64,000 nt of DNA from Siculibacillus lacustris (GTDB lineage Bacteria > Pseudomonadota > Alphaproteobacteria > Rhizobiales > Ancalomicrobiaceae), in NCBI RefSeq assembly GCF_004328075.1, contig NZ_SJFN01000013.1, forward strand, positions 56,666 to 120,665, read 5' to 3'. The position numbers and the translations under genes are program-made. The notes under the pieces are model-generated. The model did no database searches. It was not told the DNA's origin and saw only the letters and a list, made by a program, of their open reading frames with translations. Every line of letters starts with the position of its first letter. The first letter of the stretch is position 1. Below, piece after piece: positions 7,230 to 16,051 of the stretch.

Positions 7230-8168
7230 ATGTCGAGCGATTTCCATGCCGACCTGATGGCCGCCCGGCGCCCCACGACGGATGCCTTCGACGACCACGT
7301 CCTGGCTTGCGTCCTGGCGCAGGGGCTCGCGGAAGCCGCGGCCGGCGAGGCGACGCTCACAGAGGCGACCGGGCTGTCGGGTGCCGAGATCGTGGATCTG
7401 GTGGCGGCGCGGTTCCCGGGGGCGACGGCACTCGTGGCGGGGCAGGCGAGGGCGCTGGCCCCGGCGTGTGAGATCGAAGAGGAGTTGCTGCGGGAGTTGT
7501 TGGCGCGGCATGGGGCGGGACGGGGGGACGTCGTCGGGTCGGTGGCGATGGCGGGCGCGACCGCGACCGCTCCGCCCACCGTCGCGACGATTGCCGACGC
7601 CGATGGAACGATCGCCCTCGCCGCGACTGCCGACACCGATGGTCCGATCGCCCGCGCCCCATCGTCCTCTCCCCCCTCGAGGGGGAGAGACAGAGAGGGG
7701 GGGCAGGGCATCTCCTCTGCGACTCCGGTACATGACACCGCCGCCGCGCCCCCCCTCCCTGTCCCTCCCCCTCGAGGGGGGAGGGGACGCGTGGGGACGG
7801 GGCCTTCGGAGCACCTCCCCTCCCTCGACATCGCCCCCATCCTCGCCACCGTGATCGCCCGGCGCGCCATGCGGGCCGATCATCTGTGGCAGGATCTCGG
7901 GCTCACCGACCGGAGCGAACTCGGTCGCCTGCTCGCCCGCCATTTCCCCGCGCTCCACGCCGGCAACACCGCCAACATGCGCTGGAAGAAATACTTCTAC
8001 CGCAAGCTCTGCGAAGCCGAGGGCTTCGTCCTCTGCGCCGCGCCGAGTTGCGCCCAGTGCACCGACTTCGCCGCCTGTTTCGGCGCCGAAGACGGCGAGA
8101 GCCGGCTCGCCCGCAATCGCCGCGCCTACGAGACCGCCGAACGCCCGGTCGCCGTCGCCGCCGAGTGA
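7230..8168 (+). CDS. nifQ: NifQ, molybdenum donor for FeMo cofactor, with a long repeat-derived insert
   Basis: NifQ supplies molybdenum to the NifEN/NifH system as a Mo-Fe-S cluster. The C-terminal half is typical: RRAMRADHLWQDLGL, NMRWKKYFYRKLCEAEGF and the cluster-binding pattern C-x4-C-x2-C-x5-C (CAAPSCAQCTDFAAC). The N-terminal half reaches ELLRELLARHGAG. Between the two, roughly residues 98-195, the chain is replaced by alanine/proline/glycine-rich sequence from two palindromic repeat units kept in frame. The product is therefore 312 residues, about 100 longer than usual for the family. Frame is maintained on both sides, so selection for function is likely. GCGGAGAAACGCC precedes the ATG. 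A 159-bp gap separates it from fdxB. Confidence 0.93.
   Translation: MSSDFHADLMAARRPTTDAFDDHVLACVLAQGLAEAAAGEATLTEATGLSGAEIVDLVAARFPGATALVAGQARALAPACEIEEELLRELLARHGAGRGDVVGSVAMAGATATAPPTVATIADADGTIALAATADTDGPIARAPSSSPPSRGRDREGGQGISSATPVHDTAAAPPLPVPPPRGGRGRVGTGPSEHLPSLDIAPILATVIARRAMRADHLWQDLGLTDRSELGRLLARHFPALHAGNTANMRWKKYFYRKLCEAEGFVLCAAPSCAQCTDFAACFGAEDGESRLARNRRAYETAERPVAVAAE
7665..7787. repeat. Inverted pair of palindromic repeat units inside nifQ
   Basis: Unit B (7665-7703) and unit A (7749-7787) are nearly identical to the two units in nifE but in the opposite order, so the pair points the other way. Two tandem GAC(G/A)CCGATGG-n2-CGATCGCCC motifs lie just upstream (about 7600-7655), the same motif seen before unit B in nifE. 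No other copy was noticed elsewhere in the window. Confidence 0.85.
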
Positions 8169-8386
8169 CCGGCCGAGCAGCCCCCCGCCGCCGGTCCGTG
8201 CCCGTTCCCGGCGAACAGCGATCACATGATCGTTCCTGCCGCATCCCAGCCGCGCGCGGCGGCGGGCCTTGCCGCGACGGGGCTGAAACGGCAGAGTGGC
8301 GCCCCTCGCCGATCGCGGGCCCGGGGGCTCGCGCCTCAGCCTCGTCTTCCCGCCGGACGCCCCGGCGCGTCCAGGAACCGCGACCC

Positions 8387-9607
8387 GTGACCACCACCGC
8401 CGACACCGCCGCGCCTGCTGCGCCCACGACTCGTCCCGCCGGCGGCGCCGCCTTCGGCATCATCGTCGCCCTGTCGGTGTCGCACATGCTCAACGACACC
8501 ATGCAGTCGCTGGTGGCGGCGATCTATCCGATATTGAAGGACGGCTTCGCCCTCGACTTCGGCCAGATCGGGCTGATCACCTTGTGCTTCCAGATGACCG
8601 CCTCGATCCTCCAGCCGCTGGTCGGCATCTGGACCGATCGCCATCCCCAGCCCTTCTCGCTGGCCGTCGGCATGGGCTCGACGCTGACCGGGCTGCTGCT
8701 CCTGTCGGTCGCCCCGAGCTACGGCTGGGTGCTGTTCGCGGTCGGGATGATCGGCACCGGTTCGGCGGTGTTCCACCCGGAAGCCTCGCGCACCGCCCGC
8801 CTCGCCTCGGGCGGACACCACGGCCTCGCCCAGTCGCTGTTCCAGGTCGGCGGCAACGGCGGCTCGGCGCTCGGGCCGCTGCTCGCCGCCTTCGTTGTGC
8901 TGCCCAACGGCCGCGGCGCCGTCGCCTGGTTCTCGGGGGTGGCCCTGGTCGGCATGGCGATCCTGACCCGCGTCGGCGTCTGGGCGCGCGAGAAGCGCAA
9001 GGCCCGCGGTGCAGCGGGTGCTGCCGCGACCGCCTCGCCGCTGCCGCGCGCCGTGGTGATCCGCTCGATCGCCGTGCTGATGATCCTGGTGTTTTCCAAG
9101 AACGTCTATCTGGCGAGCATATCGAGCTACTACACCTTCTATCTGATCGACACCTTCGGGGTCGGGGTGCGCGAGGCGCAGCTCTATCTGTTCGTGTTCC
9201 TCGGCGCGGCGGCGGTCGGCACCCTGATCGGTGGTCCGGTCGGCGACCGCATCGGCCGCAAGGCGGTGATCTGGGTGTCGATCCTCGGGGTGCTGCCGTT
9301 CTCGCTGGCGCTGCCCTATGTCGGCCTGACCGCCACGGCGATCCTGTCGGTGCTGATCGGCCTGATCCTGTCCTCGGCCTTCTCGGCGATCCTGGTCTTC
9401 GCCCAGGAGCTGGTGCCGGGTCGGGTGGGCATGATCGCCGGCCTGTTCTTCGGCCTCGCCTTCGGCTTCGGGGGGCTCGGGGCGGCGGCGCTCGGCGAAC
9501 TCGCCGATCACACCTCGATCCGCTTCGTCTACGAGGTCTGCGCCTTCCTGCCGGCCTTCGGCCTGCTGACGGTGTTCCTGCCCAACCTGCGCAGCGCGCG
9601 GGTCTGA
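8387..9607 (+). CDS. MFS transporter of the fosmidomycin-resistance (Fsr) type
   Basis: 406-residue polytopic inner-membrane protein with about 12 membrane segments. The opening helix GIIVALSVSHMLNDTMQSLVAAIYP and the GIGSAVFHPEASR-like stretch near residue 120 are typical of the Fsr family of exporters. The loop VGDRIGRKAVIW is the usual MFS cytoplasmic motif. The GTG at 8387 is chosen since AGGAA lies 11 bp upstream and the sequence before it is not conserved. It follows nifQ in the same direction with a 218-bp gap; a link to nitrogen fixation is not evident. Substrate cannot be told from sequence. Confidence 0.85.
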   Translation: MTTTADTAAPAAPTTRPAGGAAFGIIVALSVSHMLNDTMQSLVAAIYPILKDGFALDFGQIGLITLCFQMTASILQPLVGIWTDRHPQPFSLAVGMGSTLTGLLLLSVAPSYGWVLFAVGMIGTGSAVFHPEASRTARLASGGHHGLAQSLFQVGGNGGSALGPLLAAFVVLPNGRGAVAWFSGVALVGMAILTRVGVWAREKRKARGAAGAAATASPLPRAVVIRSIAVLMILVFSKNVYLASISSYYTFYLIDTFGVGVREAQLYLFVFLGAAAVGTLIGGPVGDRIGRKAVIWVSILGVLPFSLALPYVGLTATAILSVLIGLILSSAFSAILVFAQELVPGRVGMIAGLFFGLAFGFGGLGAAALGELADHTSIRFVYEVCAFLPAFGLLTVFLPNLRSARV

Positions 9608-9615
9608 GCGGGGAA

Positions 9616-9975
9616 TCAGGCGGCTTCGGGGTCGGCGGCGACGCTGACCTCGAGCACCAGCCCTTCGGCCCGCTGCAGGGCTTCGATCACCGTGAACAGA
9701 CTGCGGGCCTGCGGGTTGCCGCTCGGTCCGAGCATCCGCATCAGGCTCTTGACCGGCAAGCCGGTCGCCGAAGCCAGCGCTTCGAAGCCCAGCGTGGCGT
9801 TGACGTAGTCGCGCAGCAACGCCTTGCCGGTCTCGAGATCGCCGGCGAGCAGGGTCTCGAGGCCTTCGGTGAGAAGGGCGACCCGAAACGCCGGATCACG
9901 GTCGGCACGGGACTTGACGGTGTCCCGGAAGGCGCGGGTGAGGGGCATGGTCGGGAATCCGTGCGGCGCGTTCAT
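9616..9975 (-). CDS. HigA-like antitoxin with helix-turn-helix
   Basis: 119-residue protein downstream of, and overlapping by 4 bp with, a RelE/ParE-fold toxin. The C-terminal two thirds contain an HTH-like stretch (LGFEALASATGLPVKSLMRM followed by GNPQARSLFTVIEALQRAEG) typical of addiction-module antidotes of the HigA type that bind both toxin and operator. The start at 9975 overlaps the toxin stop; a second in-frame ATG (MPLTRAF) lies nine codons later. Toxin-first order is usual for higBA. Confidence 0.82.
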   Translation of the reverse strand: MNAPHGFPTMPLTRAFRDTVKSRADRDPAFRVALLTEGLETLLAGDLETGKALLRDYVNATLGFEALASATGLPVKSLMRMLGPSGNPQARSLFTVIEALQRAEGLVLEVSVAADPEAA

Positions 9976-10307
9976 TTCGTTCGTTCGGCGAGATAGCGAT
10001 CCCAACGCCGCTGCGCGACGTCGATGTCGTTCTGCTGGCGCTTCTTGGTGCCTCCGGCGAGCAGGATGACGAGCCGCTGCCCATCCCGGCCGAAGTACAC
10101 GCGGTAACCGGGTCCGAAGTCGATGCGGAGTTCGCACACCCCTCCGCCGACGCTCTTGACCTGCGACGTGTTGCAGAGCGCCAGCCGTTTCAGCGCCGTC
10201 ACCACCTTGGCCGCAGCCGGGGCGTCGAGGACGTCGAACCAGGCGGAGAAGGGCGCACGATCGTTCCGATCGACGTAATACCTGATTTCCGGTTCTATTG
10301 GTACCAT
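9972..10307 (-). CDS. RelE/ParE-family toxin (HigB-like)
   Basis: 111 residues, a compact mRNA-interferase-type toxin. The family signatures are VCELRIDFGPGYRVYFGRDG, LVILLAGGTKKRQQNDI and the C-terminal ARRRWDRYL-like helix. Basic residues in the KKRQQ segment are those usually needed for ribosome/RNA contact. The gene is the first of a two-gene module and is transcribed divergently from gatB; the shared intergenic region (10308-10481) probably holds both promoters. Confidence 0.85.
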   Translation of the reverse strand: MVPIEPEIRYYVDRNDRAPFSAWFDVLDAPAAAKVVTALKRLALCNTSQVKSVGGGVCELRIDFGPGYRVYFGRDGQRLVILLAGGTKKRQQNDIDVAQRRWDRYLAERTK

Positions 10308-10481
10308 GAAAGTTACTAATGGGCTATAGTGGGGCTTCGGCGCCCAGAGGGGGAAGGGGCGCGTGCCTCGCATCGCAGATTGTGGCGTCGCCGCCGTTCC
10401 TGCAACGAGGTTCTTGAACCTGCGGGCATTCCGCACTACCCAAGGGTCTCCTCCCGCAGTCCGTCCGTTCGAGGCACGACC

Positions 10482-11963
10482 ATGTTCACCGCGTTCCGCA
10501 CCGCCAAGCCGTCGCAGTTCCTCAAGGGCGCGACCGGCGATTGGGAAATCATCATCGGTCTGGAGGTCCATGCGCAGGTCGCCTCGAACGCCAAGCTGTT
10601 CTCCGGCGCCTCGACCACCTTCGGCAACGCCCCCAACCACAACGTCAGCCTGGTCGACGCCGCCATGCCCGGCATGCTGCCGGTGATCAATGCCGAATGC
10701 GTGGCGCAGGCCGTGCGCACCGGCCTCGGCCTCGAGGCGGAAATCAATCTGAAGTCGGTGTTCGATCGGAAGAACTATTTCTATCCCGATCTGCCCCAGG
10801 GCTATCAGATCTCCCAGTACAAGAACCCGATCGTCGGCGAGGGCGTCATCCGCCTCGACATGCCCGACGGCGAGGTCGTCGAGGTCGGCGTCGAACGGCT
10901 GCACCTCGAACAGGACGCCGGCAAGTCGATCCACGACCAGAGCCCGACCCACACCTACGTCGACCTGAACCGCTCCGGCGTCGCGCTGATGGAGATCGTG
11001 TCGAAGCCCGACATGCGCTCGGCCGACGAGGCCAAGGCCTATGTGTCGAAGCTCCGCACCATCCTGCGCTATCTCGGCACCTGCGACGGCGACATGGAGA
11101 AGGGCAACATGCGCGCCGACGTCAACGTCTCGGTGCGGCGACCGGGTGGCGAACTCGGCACCCGCTGCGAGATCAAGAACGTCAACTCGATCCGCTTCGT
11201 CGGTCAGGCCATCGACTACGAGGCCCATCGCCAGATCGGCATCCTCGAGGACGGCGGTTCGATCGACCAGGAGACCCGCCTGTTCGATCCCGGCCGCGGC
11301 GAGACCCGCTCGATGCGGTCGAAGGAGGAGGCGCACGACTACCGCTACTTCCCCGATCCCGACCTGCTCCCGCTGGAGTTCACGCGCGCCTATGTCGACG
11401 AACTGAAGGCCCATCTGCCCGAATTGCCCGACGCCAAGAAGGCCCGCTTCATCGCCGACTACGGCGTGACGCCCTACGACGCCATGGTGCTGACGCTGGA
11501 ACGCGCCTCCGCCGACTTCTTCGAGGCGGTGGCCAAGGGCCGCGACGCCAAGCTCGCCGCCAACTGGGTGATCAACGAGCTGTTCGGCCGCCTCAACAAG
11601 GAAGGCCACGGCATCGACGCGAGCCCGGTCTCGGCGGACCAGCTCGGCGGCATCGTCGATCTGATCGTCGACGGCACCATCTCCGGCAAGATCGCCAAGG
11701 ACCTGTTCGAGATCGTCTGGGCCGAGGGCGGCGACCCGCGGGTGCTGGTCGAGACGCGCGGATTGAAGCAGGTCACCGACACCGGCGCCATCGAAGCGGC
11801 GGTCGACGCGGTGATCGCCGCCAATCCCGACAAGGTCGAGCAGATCAAGGTCAAGCCGACCATGGCCGGGTGGTTCGTCGGTCAGGTCATGAAACAGACC
11901 GGCGGCAAGGCCAACCCCCAGGCGGTCAACGAGATTCTGAAAGCCAAGCTCGGGCTCGACTGA
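10482..11963 (+). CDS. gatB: Aspartyl/glutamyl-tRNA(Asn/Gln) amidotransferase subunit B
   Basis: GatB is the tRNA-binding kinase-like subunit of GatCAB, which converts Glu-tRNA(Gln) to Gln-tRNA(Gln). 493 residues, normal length. Motifs visible: [39 protein letters not shown] and the C-terminal YqeY-like domain ending [12 protein letters not shown]. The ATG at 10482 is the start used in relatives; the open frame upstream is not conserved. gatA and gatC are not adjacent on the right and are not in the window, so the subunits are split here. A TATAGT hexamer at 10325-10330 may be its -10 element. Confidence 0.96.
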   Translation: MFTAFRTAKPSQFLKGATGDWEIIIGLEVHAQVASNAKLFSGASTTFGNAPNHNVSLVDAAMPGMLPVINAECVAQAVRTGLGLEAEINLKSVFDRKNYFYPDLPQGYQISQYKNPIVGEGVIRLDMPDGEVVEVGVERLHLEQDAGKSIHDQSPTHTYVDLNRSGVALMEIVSKPDMRSADEAKAYVSKLRTILRYLGTCDGDMEKGNMRADVNVSVRRPGGELGTRCEIKNVNSIRFVGQAIDYEAHRQIGILEDGGSIDQETRLFDPGRGETRSMRSKEEAHDYRYFPDPDLLPLEFTRAYVDELKAHLPELPDAKKARFIADYGVTPYDAMVLTLERASADFFEAVAKGRDAKLAANWVINELFGRLNKEGHGIDASPVSADQLGGIVDLIVDGTISGKIAKDLFEIVWAEGGDPRVLVETRGLKQVTDTGAIEAAVDAVIAANPDKVEQIKVKPTMAGWFVGQVMKQTGGKANPQAVNEILKAKLGLD

Positions 11964-11987
11964 GGCCCGTTCGGCGATTCGCGATGC

Positions 11988-12013
11988 GGCCGCTCTCTAC
12001 GGGCGGCCGTCGT
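11988..12013 (+). terminator. Possible terminator hairpin after gatB
   Basis: CGGCCG at 11988-11993 pairs with CGGCCG at 12005-12010 about 25 bp after the gatB stop. The stem is short and there is no clear T-run, so this is a weak call. Confidence 0.35.
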
Positions 12014-12202
12014 CGTTTCACGCCGGCTCCGGCGATCGCCGCCTGCGGCTGCGACCCGTCGGCGCATCCGCCGCAGATCTCTGGCGGAGATCGTGAATCG
12101 CGGCTCCCCGCAGGCCCCCCCGGTAACCCTTCCTTACCTTTGTTCCGCGACACTCGCCCTCGAGGACGGAGCTCCCGCGCGTCCCCTGTGTGCGAGTAGA
12201 TC

Positions 12203-12973
12203 ATGGACTATGCCACTTTCCTGGGCATCGGCGGCGGCTTCGGCGTTCTGATCCTCGCCGTCTTCATGGAGGGCTCCAAGCTCTCGATGTTCATGGACCT
12301 GCTCGCCACCAATGTCGTGGTGTTGGGCGCCATCACCACCACCATGGCCCGCTTCACCATGGGCGGCTTCATCGCCGCGGCGGGCACCGGTCTCAAGGCG
12401 GTCGCCTTCAATCACCATGTCTCCGCCCGCGACATGATCGAGAAGATCGCCGAACTCGCCGACATCGTCCGCAAACAGGGGCCGCTCGGCCTCGAAGCGG
12501 TCGAGATCGAGGACGAGTTCCTGGCCAAGGGCATGCGCATGATCGCCGACGGCTTCGATCTGCCGATCATCCGCGAGACGCTCGAGCGCGAGCGCGACCT
12601 GCAGATCGAACGCCTCGAAGACGCCAACAAGCTGTTCAACTTCATGGGCAACGCCGCCCCCGGCATGGGCATGGTCGGCACCATCATCGGCCTCGTGTCG
12701 ATGTTCTCGCACATGGACGATCCCAAGAAGATCGGCCCCGGCATGGCCGTGGCGCTGCTCACCACCCTCTACGGCGCGGTCATGGCCAACGTCGTCGCCC
12801 TGCCGATCGCCGACAAGCTGCAGATCAAGGCGATCGAAGAGAACGTCAACTTCACGCTGATCCTCGACGGCGTGCTGATGATCCGTGAGAACAAGAGCCC
12901 GGCGGTCATTCGCGACATGCTGCTGTCCTATCTGCCGACCAAGCACCGCGCCGCTTTCGAAGAAGCGGCCTGA
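12203..12973 (+). CDS. motA: MotA/PomA-type flagellar stator subunit
   Basis: 256-residue inner-membrane protein with four membrane segments; forms the ion channel of the flagellar stator with MotB. The first helices (FLGIGGGFGVLILAVFME), the charged cytoplasmic loop and the conserved NFMGNAAPGMGMVGTIIGL and LLTTLYGAVMANVVALP segments identify the family. It is shorter than E. coli MotA and closer to the PomA-like group. It precedes motB by 30 bp and forms a two-gene operon with no other flagellar gene in the window. Confidence 0.9.
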   Translation: MDYATFLGIGGGFGVLILAVFMEGSKLSMFMDLLATNVVVLGAITTTMARFTMGGFIAAAGTGLKAVAFNHHVSARDMIEKIAELADIVRKQGPLGLEAVEIEDEFLAKGMRMIADGFDLPIIRETLERERDLQIERLEDANKLFNFMGNAAPGMGMVGTIIGLVSMFSHMDDPKKIGPGMAVALLTTLYGAVMANVVALPIADKLQIKAIEENVNFTLILDGVLMIRENKSPAVIRDMLLSYLPTKHRAAFEEAA

Positions 12974-13003
12974 CGTCGCGCGAACCACGAACGGGGCGTC
13001 CAC

Positions 13004-13864
13004 ATGGCCAAGAAGAAGGGACACGGCGGCGGCGGCGGACACGGCGGCGCCTGGGTCATCACCTTCGCCGACCTGATGGCCCTGCTGATGGCCTTCTTCG
13101 TGATGTTGCTCGCCTCGGCCAATCAGGACAAGCAGAAGCTCGCCGACGCCGCCGGTTCCCTCAAGGATGCCTTCGGCATGCAGCCGATCCCACGCACCGC
13201 CGGGATGATCGAGAAGGACGGCCTGCCGGTCCGCAAGTTCCACAAGGAGACCTCGCCGGTGGAAAAGAAGCTCGATGCCGAGACCTCGGCGTTGAGCAAG
13301 GACACCGCCGCCAAACAGGGTCCCGAGAACAACACCCACGATTTCGAACAGGCCAAGGAAGAGCGTCCGCGCCAGTTCCTCACCGCCGCCGCCTCGCTGC
13401 GCCAGGCCCTCCAGGACATGCCGGAGATCTCCGAAGTGTCCAAACACGTGGTCTTCGAGGAGACCGAAGAGGGCCTCAACATCCGCATCGTCGATCAGGA
13501 CGGCCGCTCGATGTTCGCCGAAGGGGCAAAGCAGCCCTACGAGTTCACCCGCGCCATCCTCGCCAAGCTGGCGCAGCCGCTGGCCCGCTTGCCCCATCGC
13601 CTGCGCATCACCGGCCACACCGCCGGCTCGAGCCGCTGGGCCGGCGCCGGATCGTCGCCGTGGGATCTGTCGGCCGGCCGCGCCGTCGCCGTCCAGGAGG
13701 TCCTGACCGGCTACGGCGTGCCCTCCGACCGATTCGATTCGGTGATCGGCAAGGCCGACACCGATCCGCTGTTCCCCAACGAGCCGATGCTCGCCGCCAA
13801 TCGCCGCATCGACGTGCTGCTGATCCACGAAGCGCCGCCCTTGCCGCCGCGGCCGATCGACTGA
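13004..13864 (+). CDS. motB: MotB/PomB-type flagellar stator subunit with OmpA-like domain
   Basis: 286 residues. A glycine/histidine-rich N-terminus (KKKGHGGGGGHGG) precedes one membrane helix, WVITFADLMALLMAFFVMLL, which carries the ion-binding Asp in FADLM. A linker then leads to a peptidoglycan-binding OmpA-like domain at about residues 170-280 (RLRITGHTAG, WDLSAGRAVAVQEVL, NRRIDVLL). It anchors the stator to the wall. The normal HTD of the OmpA domain reads HTA here, a substitution seen in this branch. Cotranscribed with motA. Confidence 0.9.
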   Translation: MAKKKGHGGGGGHGGAWVITFADLMALLMAFFVMLLASANQDKQKLADAAGSLKDAFGMQPIPRTAGMIEKDGLPVRKFHKETSPVEKKLDAETSALSKDTAAKQGPENNTHDFEQAKEERPRQFLTAAASLRQALQDMPEISEVSKHVVFEETEEGLNIRIVDQDGRSMFAEGAKQPYEFTRAILAKLAQPLARLPHRLRITGHTAGSSRWAGAGSSPWDLSAGRAVAVQEVLTGYGVPSDRFDSVIGKADTDPLFPNEPMLAANRRIDVLLIHEAPPLPPRPID

Positions 13865-13968
13865 TCCCGACACCGTCGTCGTCCCCGGTGCCGTCCGGCT
13901 TGACCCGCCGCGCCGGCTGACGTCCCATCCCTCGGCCGGCCCAGGGCCGCGCCGAGGGAGTCGCCGTC

Positions 13969-14436
13969 TTGTCCGATCTTCCGACCTTCCGTTCCGCCCG
14001 GCCCGACGATCTCGGCGCGCTGGTGGCGATCTTCGCCGCCGACGCCCTCGGCGGCCACGGCGACACCACCGACCCGTCCGCCCGCGACGCCTATCGCGCC
14101 GCGCTCGACGCGATCCTCGCCGATCCGCGCGACCGCCTGGTGGTCGCCGAGCTCGCGGGCGTGACCGTCGGCACCGGGCAACTGACGCTCCTGCGCTCGC
14201 TGCCCCATCGCGGCCGCATCCATGCCCTGATCGAGGCGGTCCAGGTCGCTTCGGGCAATCGCGGCCGCGGCATCGGCGCCGCGCTGATCGCCCATCTCGT
14301 GGCGCTGGCGCGCACCGAAGGGGCCGGCGTGGTCGAACTGACCTCCAACGCCGCCCGTCTCGACGCCCATCGCTTCTACGAGCGCCTGGGCTTCGCCCGC
14401 AGCCATGTCGGCTTCAAGATGACGCTGACGCCGTGA
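13969..14436 (+). CDS. GNAT-family N-acetyltransferase
   Basis: 155-residue acetyl-CoA-dependent acetyltransferase. The opening (LPTFRSARPDDLGALVAIFAAD), the acetyl-CoA loop GNRGRGIGAALIAHLVALAR and the closing AHRFYERLGFARSHVGFKM are characteristic. The start is TTG at 13969 with GAGGGAG about 8 bp upstream; no ATG suits the conserved N-terminus. Substrate unknown. It follows motB by 104 bp in the same direction and may be independently transcribed. Confidence 0.88.
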   Translation: MSDLPTFRSARPDDLGALVAIFAADALGGHGDTTDPSARDAYRAALDAILADPRDRLVVAELAGVTVGTGQLTLLRSLPHRGRIHALIEAVQVASGNRGRGIGAALIAHLVALARTEGAGVVELTSNAARLDAHRFYERLGFARSHVGFKMTLTP

Positions 14437-14563
14437 ACCGCCGTTTCGGCGCCGTCGGGGCTGGTCGACGCGGCCCCGACACGCCATGTACCGAGCGTGA
14501 GCGGGGCGCTCGGTTCCGCGCGACGAGGCCCCCGCCCATTTGCCCCCAAGAAGGGATTCGACG

Positions 14564-15268
14564 ATGAGTGCTGCCGAACCGGCTCCGATCCGCCTCTACT
14601 ACTGGCCGACCCCCAACGGTTGGAAGATCACCATCCTGCTCGAGGAACTCGGCGTTCCCTACGAGGTGATCCCGATCAACATCGGCAAGGGCGACCAGTT
14701 CGACCCGGCCTTCCTGGCGATCTCGCCCAACAACAAGATGCCGGCGATCGTCGATCCCGACGGCCCGGACGGCAAGCCGATCTCGGTGTTCGAATCCGGC
14801 GCCATCCTGCTCTACCTCGCCCGCAAGTACGGCCGCTTCCTGCCCGCCGACGAGCGCGGCCGGGTCGAGGTCGAGGAGTGGCTGATGTGGCAGATGGGAG
14901 GCTTCGGGCCGATGCTCGGCCAGAACCATCACTTCGCGCTCTACGCGCCGGAGAAGATCCCCTACGCCATCGATCGCTACCGCAACGAGACCCATCGCCT
15001 CTACGGCGTCCTCGACAAGCGTCTCGCCGGGCGCGAGTGGATCGCCGGCGATTATTCGATCGCCGACATGGCGGTGGTCGGCTGGGCCAAGCTGTGGGAG
15101 CGCCAGGGCATCGACCGCACCGAGTTCCCGCACTTCTCGGCCTGGCTCGATCGCGCGCTGGCGCGGCCGGCGGTCGAACGCGGCCTCGCCGTGGCCGGTG
15201 ACCTGCGTCGCGACCTCGCCACCGACGACGAAGCCAAGAAGGTCCTGTTCGGCCAGCGCGCCCGCTGA
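14564..15268 (+). CDS. Glutathione S-transferase, YfcG/nu-class-like
   Basis: 234 residues, thioredoxin-like N-terminal domain (IRLYYWPTPNGWKITILLEELGVPYEV) and all-helical C-terminal domain. The TPNG-x-K motif and the NNKMPAIVDPDGPDGKPISVFESGAILLYL region match the disulfide-bond oxidoreductase (YfcG/YghU) group, which uses glutathione. ATG at 14564 follows AAGGGA by 8 bp; an upstream ATG at 14540 is not conserved. No operon partner is evident. Confidence 0.9.
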   Translation: MSAAEPAPIRLYYWPTPNGWKITILLEELGVPYEVIPINIGKGDQFDPAFLAISPNNKMPAIVDPDGPDGKPISVFESGAILLYLARKYGRFLPADERGRVEVEEWLMWQMGGFGPMLGQNHHFALYAPEKIPYAIDRYRNETHRLYGVLDKRLAGREWIAGDYSIADMAVVGWAKLWERQGIDRTEFPHFSAWLDRALARPAVERGLAVAGDLRRDLATDDEAKKVLFGQRAR

Positions 15269-15548
15269 CCGGCGGCGACACGACCGACGACACATCGGAA
15301 TCGCGGTGAACGAAGTCTTGCCGCGATTCCCGACCGGCGCGCGCGCCGGCCTTGAGACTCCAGCGGAATCGGCGCTGCCAAGATGAATCGACCGTGAAAT
15401 TAATCCCTCGTTCCGATTCTGTTGTCGCTTGATTAAGTATCGCATTTAACTCGTGTTTTATCGATCGCCGTCAGTATCGGACCCATGGAGACCGGCCAAG
15501 AGATCAGGTCGGTGGGGCAGATCCGCCCAGTATTCAGGGGGACGTGAC
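15269..15548. other. Intergenic region with an AT-rich stretch
   Basis: 280 bp without a gene. The part from about 15390 to 15470 is clearly poorer in GC than the surroundings and probably carries the promoter of the Sel1-like gene. No confident -35/-10 pair was chosen. Confidence 0.4.
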
Positions 15549-15818
15549 ATGGCTCGTTTCGAGATCAACAATGCCGAACATGCGGGAATGGGTCCGCAGA
15601 CCATCACTTCCGACGTGTTCTTCCAGATGGGCATCAATCATTCGATCGGCCGGGGCGTTCCCGCCGACATGGTCGCCGCCCACATGTGGTTCAACCTCGC
15701 CGCCGCCCAGGGCAATCGCGAAGCGATCCGCTACCGCCAGGAGATCTCGCAGGAGATGTCGGCGAGCGAGATCGCCGAGGCCCAGCGTCACGCCCGCGAA
15801 TGGCTGTACCGCCACTGA
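15549..15818 (+). CDS. Small Sel1-repeat-like protein
   Basis: 89 residues. The centre (FFQMGINHSIGRGVPADMVAAHMWFNLAAAQGNREAIRYRQEI) is one Sel1-type helical repeat, a TPR relative used for protein contacts. No signal peptide or membrane segment is seen, so it is probably cytoplasmic. It is preceded by an AT-rich 280-bp region and followed 233 bp later by surE. Partner unknown. Confidence 0.8.
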   Translation: MARFEINNAEHAGMGPQTITSDVFFQMGINHSIGRGVPADMVAAHMWFNLAAAQGNREAIRYRQEISQEMSASEIAEAQRHAREWLYRH

Positions 15819-16051
15819 AACCCGCGCCGGGCGACCGGCGGACGGGTCCGCGAGGGGCACCGGCCGCGCCGAAGGGCGTGCCACGGCGTACTTGATCCGG
15901 TTCGCCCGACCATGCTACGCCTGTCGTCGGAACCGACGACAAGCCCTTGAAATATCGGATTTCTCGATTCGCGGACGGTCGTCCCGGAGGGTGTCGGAGC
16001 GGTGGCCGCGACGGTCGCTGCGCGATCCGGTTCGGTCGCGGAGGAAATCCG

